The notes beneath the pieces were generated by a model. That model made no database searches. It was given only the letters and a program-made list of their open reading frames with translations, and was not told the DNA's origin. DNA of 64,000 bases, from the NCBI RefSeq assembly GCF_001431665.1, contig NZ_LLXV01000039.1:1-64000 (forward strand). The letters run 5' to 3'. This document shows positions 55,951-64,000 of this stretch, in pieces. Each line of letters begins with the position of its first letter. Positions within the stretch are counted from its first letter, which is position 1. Both the position numbers and the translations under genes were made by a program. The DNA comes from Stenotrophomonas beteli (lineage in GTDB: Bacteria > Pseudomonadota > Gammaproteobacteria > Xanthomonadales > Xanthomonadaceae).

Positions 55951-56871
55951 GTGTCTACGCTCATTGCCGATCCCGTTGCACGGGTCCGCGCCTTCAACCG
56001 CTTCTACACCCGCAGGATCGCGGTGCTTGAGGAGCGGTTGCTGCACAGCGACTTCACCCTCACCGAAGCGCGGGTGCTGTTCGAACTGGCGACGGGCCAG
56101 GGCATCACAGCTGCGCAGCTGGGCCAACGGCTGGACCTCAACGCGGGCTACCTCAGCCGGCTGTTGAGCGGGCTGCAGGCGCGCGGTCTGGTTCAACGCG
56201 AGCCATCGGTGATGGACGCGCGCGCGAACCGGCTGGTGTTGACCGAGGCGGGCCGCGCCGCCTTCGCACAGCTGGATGCAGCGTCCAGCGAAAGCATCGG
56301 TGCCATGCTGGGAGGCATCAGTGAAGCGGGATGCCAGCGCCTTCTGGAGGCGATGGGACACATCCAGGCACTGCTGGGAGGTGCATCGTCAGGTTGCGTG
56401 CTGCGCGATCCCCGCCCCGGCGACATGGGCTGGGTGATCCAGAAGCACGGCGCGCTGTATGCACGCGAATTCGGGTGGAACGCGGAGTTTGAAGCGCTGG
56501 TGGCCGACATCGTCACCCGCTACCTGCGCGCGCATGACCCGCAGACCGAGCGCTGCTGGATCGCCGAACTGGATGGCACCGCGGTGGGCTCGGTGTTCGT
56601 GGTCCGGCACGACGCGCACAATGCCAAGCTGCGGCTGCTGCACGTCGATGCCAGTGCGCGCAGGCGGGGCATCGGGCAGCGGCTGGTGGAGGAGGCGATG
56701 AGTTTCGCGCGTGCGGTGGGCTACAAGCGCATGGTGCTGTGGACCAATGCCGCGCTCACAGAAGCGCGCGGCCTGTACGAACGGGCCGGTTTCGAGTTGA
56801 TAGCAGAGCAGAACGAACAGCTGTTCGGCCAGCCGCAGGTGTCCCAGCTGTGGGCGCGCCCGCTGGTCTGA
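55951..56871 (+). CDS. MarR-family regulator fused to GNAT acetyltransferase
   Basis: The 306-residue protein has an N-terminal MarR winged helix (LLHSDFTLTEARVLFELATG, GQRLDLNAGYLSRLLSGLQA, about residues 30-80, then the wing REPSVMDARANRLVLTEAGR) and a C-terminal GNAT domain (about 150-306) with the acetyl-CoA loop VDASARRRGIGQRLVEEAMS and TEARGLYERAGFELI. This domain pair is a recognised family. GTG 55951 follows AGGAAT. It is divergent from the TonB receptor with 229 bases between, so it may control it; the acetylation target is unknown. Confidence 0.9.
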   Translation: MSTLIADPVARVRAFNRFYTRRIAVLEERLLHSDFTLTEARVLFELATGQGITAAQLGQRLDLNAGYLSRLLSGLQARGLVQREPSVMDARANRLVLTEAGRAAFAQLDAASSESIGAMLGGISEAGCQRLLEAMGHIQALLGGASSGCVLRDPRPGDMGWVIQKHGALYAREFGWNAEFEALVADIVTRYLRAHDPQTERCWIAELDGTAVGSVFVVRHDAHNAKLRLLHVDASARRRGIGQRLVEEAMSFARAVGYKRMVLWTNAALTEARGLYERAGFELIAEQNEQLFGQPQVSQLWARPLV

Positions 56872-56970
56872 TGCGATCGGGCGCAGCGCATGCTGCCTGG
56901 ACCTGCATGCTGCCGGCGCAGGATGTTCTCCAGCAGGTTGTTGAGTGGCACCTGCACCGCCGGCGAAGGC

Positions 56971-57537
56971 CTATGGGGCGGCCCATGCCTCGATCTCGCC
57001 AGGCGCGAACGGTCCCAGCTTCGCCTTCACCATGCGACCCTGGGCATCGAACAGTACGCTGTAGGGCAACAGGCCCTGGGCATTGCCCAGCTGCACGCTG
57101 GCGTCGCGGGGGCCCGGAGTCTCGATCACGATCGGGTAGTCCACCGGCACCCGATGCAGGAAGCGGCGCACGTCCTCCGGGGTGTCCAGGGCCAGACCCA
57201 GCACCTGCACCCCACCACCGCCCTGGGCGTGAGCGAAACGGGCCAGTTCAGGCATCTCCTCCACGCACGGCGCGCACCAGCTGGCCCAGACATTGACCAG
57301 CAACGGGCGACCGCTGAAGCGCTGCTGCAGGTCCAATGGCCGGCCGTCGAGGTCGGGCAGCGACAGAGCCGGCATCCGGTCTCCGGCGTGCAGCGGGGCT
57401 GGTGCGGGCACAGCCGCGGTTGCAGGCGCGACGGCAATCGGCGCAGCCGGGGCGGGGGCCAGCCGGTGCCCGGCCCACAGGCCCAGGCCGGCGGCCAGCA
57501 CCGCTGTCCACAGCAGCGCTGGCCGTTGCCACTTCAT
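56971..57537 (-). CDS. TlpA-like periplasmic thiol-disulfide protein
   Basis: The 188-residue protein has an N-terminal membrane anchor (ALLWTAVLAAGLGLWAGHRL), a Pro/Ala linker and a thioredoxin fold with active site WCAPC in VNVWASWCAPCVEEMPELAR (about residues 88-92), plus a cis-proline region GLLPYSVLFDAQGRMVKAKL. Reductants of this type receive electrons from DsbD. Its start codon overlaps the dsbD stop (ATGA), which supports that pairing. The likely target is cytochrome c or an oxidised periplasmic protein. Confidence 0.9.
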   Translation of the reverse strand: MKWQRPALLWTAVLAAGLGLWAGHRLAPAPAAPIAVAPATAAVPAPAPLHAGDRMPALSLPDLDGRPLDLQQRFSGRPLLVNVWASWCAPCVEEMPELARFAHAQGGGGVQVLGLALDTPEDVRRFLHRVPVDYPIVIETPGPRDASVQLGNAQGLLPYSVLFDAQGRMVKAKLGPFAPGEIEAWAAP

Positions 57538-59924
57538 CGTGCGGTGCGCAGCAGCGCTTCCTCCACCACCGCCTGGGTCAGCAGGGTCGGCAGCACGGTC
57601 GGCGGTGCGCCGGGGCCGTACACCACATACAGCGGCACACCCACCGCCTTGTGCTCTTCCAGGAACGTGGTGATCTGCGGATCGACATTGGTGTAGTCAC
57701 CACGCATGTACACCGCGTTGGTGCGCTTGAGCAGTTCCTTGAACTCCGGTCGCGACAGCACCGCACGCTCGTTGGCCTTGCAACTGACGCACCAGTCGGC
57801 GGTCATGTTGACGAACACCACGCGATTGTCGGCGCGCAGGCGGTCCAGCAGTTGCGGGGAGTATTCGACCACGTTGTCGCTGGCCGCCTGCGCAGCCCGC
57901 GCCGGCGGTTCCAGCTGGGTCACGCTCCACGCCGGCACCAGGGCGCCGATCGCCAGCAGCACGCCCAGCAGGGTCACCGCGCGCGAACCGGTCCAGCGGT
58001 TGCGTTCGAACAGCCACAGGCCGAAGGCGAACAGCAGCAGGCCGCCCAGTACCAGCGCCATGCCGTCCACGCCGCGCTGCTTGCCCAGCACCCACAGCAG
58101 CCACAGCGCGGTGGCATACATCGGGAAGGCCAGCACATGCTTGAGCGTTTCCATCCACGGGCCCGGCTTGGGCAGGCGCCGCGCCAATGCGGGCACGAAG
58201 CCGACCAGCAGGAACGGCAGCGCCAGGCCCAGGCCGAGGAACAGGAACACCGTCATCGCCTTCAGGGGTGGGGCGATGAAGGCGTAGGCAATCGCGCCGC
58301 CCATGAACGGGCCGACGCAGGCACTACCGACCACGCAGGCCAGCGCCCCGGTGAAGAAATCGCCGGCGGGGCCGCTGCGGCTGGCCAGCGACTGGCCCAG
58401 GTTGCCGATGCCGCCGCCGAGGGTGAACACGCCGGACAGGCTCAGGCCCACCGCGAACATGATGTAGGCCAGCGCCGCCACCACGCCCGGGTGCTGCAGC
58501 TGGAAGCCGATGCCGACCGCGTTGCCGATCGCGCGCAGGCCGACCATCAGTGCGCCGATCACTGCGAAGGCGACCAGTACGCCCAGCGTGTACCAGAGCG
58601 CATGGCTGCGCGCACGCTGCGGGCTTTCGCCGCTCTGCGCCAGGCTCAGCACCTTCAGCGACAGGATCGGCAGCACGCACGGCATCAGGTTCAGCACCAG
58701 GCCACCGGCCAGCGCCAGCAGCAGCACCCACACGAACGAGCGGTCCGGATTCGGCGTGCTCGCAGGCGGGCGCGTGCGCAGTGCGTTGTCGCCGCGGGCA
58801 TCGGCGGCGAACGCATTGCCGGCGGTGGCGCCTGCGGCGCCGGCGGCAAGCGGAGCGCCGGCATCGGTATTGGGTACGGTTGGCAGCAGGCGCAGCGGGG
58901 CGCCATCGGCGCCTTCGCGCGCCGCCCCGGTGGTGGCGGGCAGCGGGCTGATCACCTCGGTGCGTGGCGGTGCCTGGTCGGCGCGGGCGTTGATCTTTCC
59001 GGCCGGGATCGACAGCTTCACCCGCCGCGTCATCGGCGGATAGCAGATGCCATCGGTCTGGCAGCCCTGGAAGGTCACCACCAGGGTGCTGTCGACCGCC
59101 TCGGAAACCGTGCGGCGCAGCGGCAGCGGCACTTCCACCTGGTTGAAATACACCGAGACATCGCCGAAGTGCTCATCGCGATGCGACTGTGCGGCCGGCC
59201 AGCGTGGCTTGTCGGCCAGCACGCCGGCGCTGCCTTCCAGCTTCAGCGAGGTGCGGTCGCGATACAGGTAGTAGCCCGGGGCCGGACTGAAGCGCAGCAG
59301 CACGGTGTTGCCATCGCTGGCAATCGCATCGAAGCCGAACGCCTGTTCCGACGGCAGCGGCAGCGCCTGGCTGTTGCTGGCCGCACCCGGCAGGCGCAGG
59401 CCACCGCTGTTGCCGGCACCGGCCAGCGGGTTGTTGAACGGGCTGGCCGCAGCGGCACGCGCGGCCGGGGCCGCCGCCTGTGCACCACCGCCGGGCAGGG
59501 TGACCTGCACCACGCGCTTCTGCGGCGGGTAGCAGACACCGGCATCGGCGCAGCCCTGGTAACGCACTTCCAGGCTGAGGGTGCCGGCAGCCTCGGTTGG
59601 CGTGCCGGGCAGGGTGGCCTGCAGGCGCTCGCGATAGGTTTCGACTTCGCCGAAGAAGTCGTCGTGGTGCCTGTCGCCCTTGGGCATCTGCAGCGCGCCG
59701 GCGTTGAATGCCGGGTCGGCCTTGACGCTGGTGCGGTGGCGATACAGGTAATAGCCCGGCGCGATCTTGAACTGCAGTTGCACCTGGCCGCGCTCGGGGG
59801 CGGTGGCGGTCAGCGCAAACGCCTGGTCCACCGGCAGCAGGTCCTTCTCATCCAGCGCGAACGCCGGCAGCGAGAGCCACAACAGGGCGCACAAGGCGGC
59901 GCCACGCGCAAACAGAGTCTTCAA
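57534..59924 (-). CDS. dsbD: Thiol:disulfide interchange protein DsbD
   Basis: DsbD carries electrons from cytoplasmic thioredoxin across the inner membrane to periplasmic reductants. The 796-residue form has a signal peptide (FARGAALCALLWLSLPAFAL), two N-terminal alpha domains in tandem rather than one (cysteine pairs QGCADAGVCYPPQKRVVQ and FQGCQTDGICYPPMTRRV), eight helices with LNLMPCVLPILSLKVLSL and GSACVGPFMGGAIAYAF, and a C-terminal thioredoxin domain with WCVSCK. The start is TTG 59924, with GGAGG eight bases before it; its TG is shared with the cutA stop TGA. It lies between cutA and tlpA. Confidence 0.94.
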   Translation of the reverse strand: MKTLFARGAALCALLWLSLPAFALDEKDLLPVDQAFALTATAPERGQVQLQFKIAPGYYLYRHRTSVKADPAFNAGALQMPKGDRHHDDFFGEVETYRERLQATLPGTPTEAAGTLSLEVRYQGCADAGVCYPPQKRVVQVTLPGGGAQAAAPAARAAAASPFNNPLAGAGNSGGLRLPGAASNSQALPLPSEQAFGFDAIASDGNTVLLRFSPAPGYYLYRDRTSLKLEGSAGVLADKPRWPAAQSHRDEHFGDVSVYFNQVEVPLPLRRTVSEAVDSTLVVTFQGCQTDGICYPPMTRRVKLSIPAGKINARADQAPPRTEVISPLPATTGAAREGADGAPLRLLPTVPNTDAGAPLAAGAAGATAGNAFAADARGDNALRTRPPASTPNPDRSFVWVLLLALAGGLVLNLMPCVLPILSLKVLSLAQSGESPQRARSHALWYTLGVLVAFAVIGALMVGLRAIGNAVGIGFQLQHPGVVAALAYIMFAVGLSLSGVFTLGGGIGNLGQSLASRSGPAGDFFTGALACVVGSACVGPFMGGAIAYAFIAPPLKAMTVFLFLGLGLALPFLLVGFVPALARRLPKPGPWMETLKHVLAFPMYATALWLLWVLGKQRGVDGMALVLGGLLLFAFGLWLFERNRWTGSRAVTLLGVLLAIGALVPAWSVTQLEPPARAAQAASDNVVEYSPQLLDRLRADNRVVFVNMTADWCVSCKANERAVLSRPEFKELLKRTNAVYMRGDYTNVDPQITTFLEEHKAVGVPLYVVYGPGAPPTVLPTLLTQAVVEEALLRTAR

Positions 59925-60259
59925 ACAGTGTCCTCCCGGGTCTGTGCCCGGATCCAATCCAGATACGCCGGCAGGCCGGCCCGGGCTTCGACCGCGATGC
60001 ACTCCGGGAGTTCATACGGATGCAGTTCGACGATCCGGGCGATTGCGTCATCGACGCGGCTCGCGGTGGTCTTCACCAGCAGCTGCAGCTCGGCGTCGGT
60101 GGTGACCTCGCCCTGCCAGCGGTAGGTCGACTGCGCCCCCTCGAGCCGGGTCACGCATGCGGCCAGGCGCTCGCCGACCAGCGCGTGCGCGATGCGCTCG
60201 GCACTGGCCCGGTCCGGGCAGGTGGTCAACAGCAGCAGCACGGGATCGACGGTCGACAT
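59921..60259 (-). CDS. cutA: Divalent-cation tolerance protein CutA
   Basis: The 112-residue trimeric protein has the family motifs LLLLTTCPDRASAERIAHAL, ERLAACVTRLEGAQSTYRWQ, and VKTTASRVDDAIARIVELHP followed by YELPECIAVEA. CutA binds metal ions; its cellular role is debated. ATG 60259 is the family start. It is immediately upstream of dsbD and overlaps it by 4 bases, the same cutA-dsbD neighbourhood as in E. coli, where the linkage gave dsbD the name cutA2. Confidence 0.95.
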   Translation of the reverse strand: MSTVDPVLLLLTTCPDRASAERIAHALVGERLAACVTRLEGAQSTYRWQGEVTTDAELQLLVKTTASRVDDAIARIVELHPYELPECIAVEARAGLPAYLDWIRAQTREDTV

Positions 60260-60327
60260 GACCGTCGAGTATAGGGCCGCCGCCGGGCCAGGGCCCGGCG
60301 GCGGCGATGGACCGCTGCGTTGCGCGG

Positions 60328-62118
60328 TCAGTTGGCCAGTTGGCAGGTGGCCGGCTTGGCCGACGTGAACAGGCCGGGGGTCGCCCACTCGGGGTGGTCG
60401 ATGAACGGGTTGCGGTTACCCTGGAAGCTGTAGATCACGTCATTGCGTGCACGCTCGGCATCGTCCGGCGGGTCGGACAGGTGCCAGTCGATCAGGGTCG
60501 ACAGCAGGCCCATGTAGGCCGGCGAGCTGCTGGTCTTGACGATCTTGCTGCGGTCGTCGGTCAGCTCCAGGTCCGGCTCGGACTGGCCGGTGGCCGCGTC
60601 CTTGCCGCCCTCGTAGCGGATCGCCATGTACATCACCGCACGCGCCATGTCGCCCTTGCGCTTGCCCCACACCTCGAAGGTGCCGGTGTTGCCGTCCGGC
60701 GTGCGTACCCAGTTGGAATTGCCCGGGTAGCCGCCGCTGCCGCCGCCCTGGCCGTTGTTGGCCTCGGTGGCGCGCTCGCCGCAGCCGGCGTCGCACTTGG
60801 CAAACGGCTTGTTGCCACGATCGGCGTTCCACTGCGCGTCGGTCAGGTACAACATGTGGGTGTCGGTGTACGGCGCGTACGGCAGGCCCTTGTCACCGGT
60901 GGTGCTGGCAAAGCCCAGCGAGTTCGGCCAGGTGTGCTCGCGGTTGTACGTGAGGCCGCTGCCGGTGCCCGCACGATCACTGACCTTGGCGTAGCTGCGG
61001 TTGCGATAGGCATCGAGGATGCGGTTCGGGTTGTTCGGATCCTCGTCGGCGATTTCCAGGATGGTCCAGGTACTGGTGCCCGAGCCGCTGTACGGGTAGG
61101 CGGTGTGGCCCTTGATGGTGGCGTGCAGCGAGCAGCGCAGCTGGCTCGGGCTGGAGGTGTTCACCTTCGAGTAGTAGCCGGCCGGCACGCCCGGATTGCC
61201 CGGGTCGGGGTTGCCGCCGGTGCTGGCCACGGTGAAGGCGATGCGGCTGTCAGCGGCCGGGTGCGCGCCCTGCAGGTCGGTGATGCGCGCGGCGCGGATG
61301 TCGAAGCGGCAGGCTTCACCGGCCACCAGCGCGGTGTTGGTGGACAGCTTCACGCTGCGGCCGCTGGCCGGGAAGGTCAGCGGCACGCTGCCGGAGGTGC
61401 CGCAGCTCAGCGCGAAGGCACCACTGGCCAGGTTCACCGTCTCGCTGAACACCACTTCCAGATCGGCCGCGGCCGGGAAGGTGCTGCTGCCCTGCGCCGG
61501 GGTGGTGGTGGACACCGACGGCGGCGTGTTCGGACCCGGGGTGCCATCACCGCTGAAGGTCTGGCCGTTGTTGCAGCTGCCGAAGGTCTGCCTGGCCGAT
61601 TCGGCCCAGGTGAAGTGGGCGTACTGGCTGCCGCTGCCGGTCAGCTGCAGCGAGGTCCCCGGCGCCGTGCTGTTGGTCTCGGCCACCGGAATGTTCTGGC
61701 TGGTCATGCCGGCGGCAGGGCCGCCGGAGGCGGTGATGGCGCCCTCGTAGCTGAGGAACTGGACCACCTTGCCGCTGGCATCGACCAGGGCGATGCCGTC
61801 GTTCGGGCCGTTTTGGAGGCCGTTGGTCGGGTAGCTGACCACGGCGATGCTGGCGCTGCCGCAGCCGGCGGCGCTGCCGGCCGGAACCGGGTTGTTGGCG
61901 TAGACCGTGGCGGCCGACGGATTGCTGCCGTTGTACAGGTACAGGCGGTAGCCGGACAGGTCCTCACCGGCGGTGGCCACGACCTCGATCGCTTCGCCGA
62001 CGTCACCGGCGGCGGTGCTGTCGTCGTAGTGCAGTTCGTTGATGAAGACCTCGGCCTGGGCCGGCGCGGCGGCCAGCGCCAGCAGGCAGGCGGCGGCAAG
62101 CGGGGACAGCAATCGCAT
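60328..62118 (-). CDS. Secreted endonuclease I with lamin-tail and Ig-like domains
   Basis: The 596-residue extracellular nuclease has a signal peptide (MRLLSPLAAACLLALAAAPAQAE) and a lamin-tail-like domain at about 24-180 (EVFINELHYDDSTAAGDVGE, SIAVVSYPTNGLQNGPNDGI). A Big_5/Ig-like domain follows at about 200-310 (TPPSVSTTTPAQGSSTFPAA). The catalytic EndA/Bsn-type domain at 320-596 has YNREHTWPNSLGF (catalytic His) and FQGNRNPFIDHPEWA. It would degrade external DNA or RNA. ATG 62118 is preferred over TTG 62124, with AGGAG upstream. A Pho-box-like site lies before it. Confidence 0.9.
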   Translation of the reverse strand: MRLLSPLAAACLLALAAAPAQAEVFINELHYDDSTAAGDVGEAIEVVATAGEDLSGYRLYLYNGSNPSAATVYANNPVPAGSAAGCGSASIAVVSYPTNGLQNGPNDGIALVDASGKVVQFLSYEGAITASGGPAAGMTSQNIPVAETNSTAPGTSLQLTGSGSQYAHFTWAESARQTFGSCNNGQTFSGDGTPGPNTPPSVSTTTPAQGSSTFPAAADLEVVFSETVNLASGAFALSCGTSGSVPLTFPASGRSVKLSTNTALVAGEACRFDIRAARITDLQGAHPAADSRIAFTVASTGGNPDPGNPGVPAGYYSKVNTSSPSQLRCSLHATIKGHTAYPYSGSGTSTWTILEIADEDPNNPNRILDAYRNRSYAKVSDRAGTGSGLTYNREHTWPNSLGFASTTGDKGLPYAPYTDTHMLYLTDAQWNADRGNKPFAKCDAGCGERATEANNGQGGGSGGYPGNSNWVRTPDGNTGTFEVWGKRKGDMARAVMYMAIRYEGGKDAATGQSEPDLELTDDRSKIVKTSSSPAYMGLLSTLIDWHLSDPPDDAERARNDVIYSFQGNRNPFIDHPEWATPGLFTSAKPATCQLAN

Positions 62119-62190
62119 CGACAACTCCTTGTGATTGGGAATGCGCGGCCGAGCCTAAGGCCGATCCAGTGACACTTTGTCGTAAATGAA

Positions 62191-62208
62191 CGTCAGATAT
62201 CTGACAGT
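62191..62208 (-). promoter_or_regulatory. Possible Pho box before the nuclease gene
   Basis: On the minus strand CTGTCAG-ATAT-CTGACGT matches the PhoB direct-repeat consensus (CTGTCAT, 4 bases, CTGTCAY) at about 15 of 18 positions with correct 11-base spacing, 74-91 bases before the nuclease start codon. The same sequence contains a perfect 14-bp palindrome (GTCAGATATCTGAC, 62192-62205), so another dimeric regulator is an alternative. Confidence 0.45.
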
Positions 62209-62327
62209 GGGACATCGGTCACCAAATGTCACCCGTTTCCCCCTTGGCTTGCCGCGCTTCACCCCTATACAGGCGTCCACGCAGGGAAGGAGGTTTCCGG
62301 GCCCGGAGAAAAATTTCGGGATCGGCC

Positions 62328-62355
62328 CTTGAAAGGCCTGTGGAGGTCTCCATCT
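62328..62355 (+). promoter_or_regulatory. Sigma-32-type heat-shock promoter of groESL
   Basis: The -35 element CTTGAAA (62328-62334) and -10 element CTCCATCT (62348-62355) are separated by 13 bases, close to the sigma-32 consensus (CTTGAAA, 13-17, CCCCATNT). It lies about 115 bases before the groES start and would serve rpoH, also in this window. Confidence 0.75.
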
Positions 62356-62365
62356 CTGTCGTGCT

Positions 62366-62385
62366 CCCGACTTGTCGGGCTTTTT
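62366..62385 (+). promoter_or_regulatory. Terminator-like hairpin at the 5' end of the groESL transcript
   Basis: The stem CCCGAC / GTCGGG with a 2-base loop is followed by CTTTTT. It lies just after the predicted start site of the sigma-32 promoter, with no gene upstream on this strand to terminate. It could stabilise the 5' end, act as an attenuator, or block read-through. Confidence 0.5.
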
Positions 62386-62396
62386 CACGCGCGTTG

Positions 62397-62423
62397 CTGG
62401 CACTCGCCTGGTGTGACTGCTAA
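62397..62423 (+). promoter_or_regulatory. Degenerate CIRCE operator (HrcA site)
   Basis: CTGGCACTC-N9-GACTGCTAA agrees with the CIRCE consensus TTAGCACTC-N9-GAGTGCTAA at 7 of 9 and 8 of 9 positions with exact spacing. It lies 47 bases before the groES start, inside the leader. It predicts HrcA repression in addition to sigma-32 activation. Confidence 0.78.
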
Positions 62424-62469
62424 CATCGCCGGACTTTTTTAGACCAATCAATAACTTAAGAGGTCTCTT

Positions 62470-62757
62470 ATGAGCATCAAGCCGCTGCACGACCGCGTTG
62501 TGGTCAAGCCGATCGAAGCCGACGAAATCTCCGCCGGTGGCATCGTCATTCCGGATTCGGCCAAGGAAAAGTCCACCAAGGGTGAAGTCGTGGCCGTCGG
62601 CCCGGGCAAGCCGCTGGACAACGGCAGCGTGCGCGCTCCGTCGCTGAAGGTCGGCGACAAGGTCATCTACGGCCAGTACGCCGGCAGCTCGTACAAGAGC
62701 GAAGGCGTCGAATACAAGGTCCTGCGCGAAGACGACGTGCTCGCCGTCATCGGCTGA
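62470..62757 (+). CDS. groES: Co-chaperonin GroES
   Basis: The 95-residue protein forms the seven-subunit lid of the GroEL chamber. It begins [20 protein letters not shown] and has the mobile-loop region [20 protein letters not shown], then [20 protein letters not shown] and [12 protein letters not shown]. It is first in the groESL operon, with the heat-shock promoter and CIRCE site upstream and an 81-base gap before groEL. Confidence 0.98.
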   Translation: MSIKPLHDRVVVKPIEADEISAGGIVIPDSAKEKSTKGEVVAVGPGKPLDNGSVRAPSLKVGDKVIYGQYAGSSYKSEGVEYKVLREDDVLAVIG

Positions 62758-62784
62758 GCTTCGGCGCGACCTGCTTTTCTGTAA

Positions 62785-64000
<1,216 letters not shown>

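Noticed and set aside
57336..60125. Long plus-strand open frame (929 codons) opposite dsbD, and similar ones at 35921-38380, 60307-62172 and 13220-15508
   Set aside because: All are antisense to clearly identified genes and have shadow-type composition.

Overview
The window reads as a high-GC chromosome segment of a Xanthomonadaceae gammaproteobacterium, most likely Stenotrophomonas (S. maltophilia complex). The main signs are many short palindromes headed by GTAG of the type described as SMAG/REP in that genus, the rho-trxA-rhlB and prmA-DUF3426-fis gene orders, monomeric NADP isocitrate dehydrogenase, and the protein sequences themselves. No rRNA, tRNA, CRISPR, prophage or insertion sequence was found. 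The last gene (groEL) runs off the right edge.

Layout. 1-7.3 kb: queF, a small LysM protein, a lipoprotein, monomeric icd, then a four-gene operon encoding a small GTPase, two Roadblock/LC7 proteins and an unknown partner. 7.3-13.1 kb: a lone KilA-N protein, aceK, a Cache-GGDEF diguanylate cyclase, a decayed cupin fragment and an unknown protein. 13.1-23 kb: rho and trxA divergent from rhlB, then ftsEX, a double-receiver response regulator, ung, rpoH (with a hairpin just before its start codon), and a toxin-antitoxin locus whose toxin is broken by a stop codon and a frameshift. 23-26 kb: purH-purD.

26.3-32.1 kb: a six-gene lipid operon whose members resemble E. coli YnbA, YnbC, YnbD and YnbB, plus a PlsC-like acyltransferase and a small membrane protein. 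It contains the enzyme types needed to make, head-group-modify and dephosphorylate an unidentified phospholipid, and is my leading candidate for an undescribed system. 32.2-38.8 kb: fis, DUF3426, prmA, two unknown membrane proteins, then aroQ, an LprI-like protein, accB and accC.

39.1-50.3 kb is accessory: a Tat-signal DOPA-dioxygenase-like protein, a PEP-mutase/isocitrate-lyase family enzyme, a quinone reductase with its TetR regulator and probable operator, a D,D-carboxypeptidase, a LysR regulator divergent from a 47-residue ORF, a solute-binding domain protein, a glyoxalase-fold protein, an arylamine N-acetyltransferase and a chemoreceptor. Three of these genes take their TAG stop codon from the GTAG head of a REP element. 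50.4-55.9 kb: a membrane ferric-reductase-like fusion behind a possible Fur box, a TonB-dependent receptor, and a divergent MarR-GNAT regulator. 57-64 kb: cutA-dsbD-tlpA, an extracellular endonuclease I behind a possible Pho box, and groESL with both a sigma-32-like promoter and a degenerate CIRCE operator.

Start codons were chosen by ribosome-binding site, overlap with the upstream gene and family length. All functions come from reading motifs by eye; no database search was run.
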